Below are positions 6,318 through 6,951 of a stretch of DNA of 6,951 bases, in pieces. Source of the DNA: Marinospirillum sp. (GTDB taxonomy: Bacteria; Pseudomonadota; Gammaproteobacteria; Pseudomonadales; Halomonadaceae); assembly GCA_007116195.1 (NCBI GenBank), contig SKIX01000173.1:1-6951 (forward strand), read 5' to 3'. Position 1 is the first letter of the stretch, and each line of letters begins with the position of its first letter. A program made the translations under genes and the position numbers. Under the pieces are notes generated by a model that was given only the letters and a program-made list of their open reading frames with translations, had not been told where the DNA came from and did no database searches.

Positions 6318-6951
6318 ATGGCTTTGGATATGAGCAAGTTTTTGCAACGCTTCGTTGATGAAGCGCAAGAGCATTTGCACCAATTAAATGCCGGTGTAGC
6401 GCGTTTGGAAGCGGGTCAAGCCGACGCTGAAGAGATTAATGGTCTGTTTCGTGCAGCTCATACACTGAAAGGCTCTTCACGTATGCTGAAGCTCACCAGC
6501 ATTACTGAAACAGCCCATCACTTAGAAGACTATCTCAGTGCTTTACGTGATAACACGTTAACTTTTAAAGCGGAACAACACGCAGCACTGGTTTATCAAG
6601 CATTGGATCAATTAACGCTAAGGGTCGACCAGCTAGCTGAAAGGCTTAACCCAGAAGATTTAGCAGCAACGGATACCGCACTGTGTGAGGCCTTGACGGC
6701 AGCAGCAGAGGGTAAAGCTGAGGCTGTTGAGTCGGAAGCTGCCGTGCAAACGCCCATGCTTGAGCAGCAGCCTGAAGCTGAGCAGCAACCAGAAGCTAAA
6801 TTAAAAACAGCTGAAACGGTACGAATTAAACTGAGCCGTTTGGATGAGCTGATCAAGCTCATGGGCGAAATCGTTTCCAGCCATGCGCCCATGCGTGAAT
6901 TAGTTAAAGATGCTCAGATTTTACGTCGCCAACTACACAAAACGGAGGCCC
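6318..6951 (+). CDS. cheA: Chemotaxis histidine kinase CheA, N-terminal part (Hpt, linker, start of dimerization domain), 3'-truncated
   Basis: Histidine kinase that would autophosphorylate under receptor control and pass phosphate to CheB and an unseen response regulator. Only the first 211 codons are in the window; the frame is open to the right edge, so the P4 ATPase, P5 CheW-like and any receiver domain are out of view. Residues about 5-110 form an Hpt (P1) domain with the phosphorylated His at H48 in FRAAHTLKGSSRM. Residues about 111-165 are a Glu/Ala/Gln-rich linker with two copies of EQQPEA (149-160). VRIKLSRLDELIKLMGEIV (168-186) is the typical start of the P3 dimerization helix. Hpt is followed almost directly by P3, leaving no room for an ordinary P2 CheY/CheB-docking domain. 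The start ATG 6318 follows the cheR TAG by 3 bases, with GGGAG at 6306-6310. The family is clear; the subtype (single CheA or CheA-receiver hybrid) cannot be judged here. Confidence 0.95.
   Translation, partial: MALDMSKFLQRFVDEAQEHLHQLNAGVARLEAGQADAEEINGLFRAAHTLKGSSRMLKLTSITETAHHLEDYLSALRDNTLTFKAEQHAALVYQALDQLTLRVDQLAERLNPEDLAATDTALCEALTAAAEGKAEAVESEAAVQTPMLEQQPEAEQQPEAKLKTAETVRIKLSRLDELIKLMGEIVSSHAPMRELVKDAQILRRQLHKTEA
6762..6797 (+). repeat. Tandem 18-bp repeat encoding EQQPEA twice in the CheA linker
   Basis: Two adjacent in-frame 18-base units (6762-6779 and 6780-6797) differ only at two silent positions (cag/caa and cct/cca). They lie in the flexible linker between Hpt and the dimerization domain, where length change would be tolerated. 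Confidence 0.85.

Noticed and set aside
6762..6797. CRISPR or regulatory repeat
   Set aside because: The two 18-base units are adjacent, in frame, and encode a linker hexapeptide; there are no spacers.
6608..6892. Minus-strand 94-codon open frame
   Set aside because: It is a Ser/Ala-rich shadow of the Glu/Ala/Gln-rich CheA linker; the plus-strand frame has clear Hpt and P3 motifs.
1..6951. Wsp surface-sensing system
   Set aside because: The TPR-bearing CheR is reminiscent of WspC, but Wsp has one receptor followed by CheW-, CheR-, CheW-, CheA- and CheB-type genes in another order, and no GGDEF regulator or CheW is seen here.
1..6951. Frameshifts, pseudogenes, promoters or terminators
   Set aside because: Every frame is intact with conserved catalytic residues, and there is no intergenic space. 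I saw no convincing promoter boxes or hairpin plus T-tract.

Overview
The window is wall-to-wall coding DNA on the + strand. It holds five genes of one chemosensory (chemotaxis-like) operon: a 5'-truncated methyl-accepting chemoreceptor (MCP), a second complete MCP, the methylesterase CheB, a CheR methyltransferase with a C-terminal TPR extension, and the 5' part of a CheA histidine kinase that runs off the right edge. There are no intergenic gaps. The junctions are TAA directly abutting ATG (1817/1818), an 8-nt overlap (3766-3773), a 4-nt ATGA overlap (4848-4851) and a 3-nt gap (6315-6317), so the genes are almost certainly co-transcribed and translationally coupled. No promoter, terminator, RNA gene, mobile element or CRISPR is visible.

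The organism is probably a proteobacterium, most likely a gammaproteobacterium. This is inferred from protein style and intermediate G+C and is not proven. Base composition changes at the gene 1/gene 2 boundary: gene 1 is rich in CTG, GCC and other G/C-ending codons, while everything from 1818 onward uses many TTA/TTG, GCT and other A/T-ending codons.

The genes form a coherent pathway. The two receptors (periplasmic Cache-type sensors, TM2, HAMP, cytoplasmic coiled coil) would control CheA autophosphorylation, and CheR and CheB would set receptor methylation. No CheW, CheY or output response regulator lies in the window; these are expected further along the operon or elsewhere. The order mcp-mcp-cheB-cheR(TPR)-cheA, the TPR-bearing CheR, and the altered receptor tip suggest an accessory chemosensory array with its own dedicated receptors. 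Whether its output is flagellar, pilus-based or another function cannot be read from this window.

The most striking signal is that the two tandem receptors share a 230-residue signalling core with only 7 differences, although their sensor domains are unrelated by eye and their codons differ heavily (about 120 of 690 bases, nearly all silent). I see no evidence for an entirely new system. The points worth following up are the receptor pair, the non-canonical trimer-contact residues, the composition step, and the TPR-CheR.
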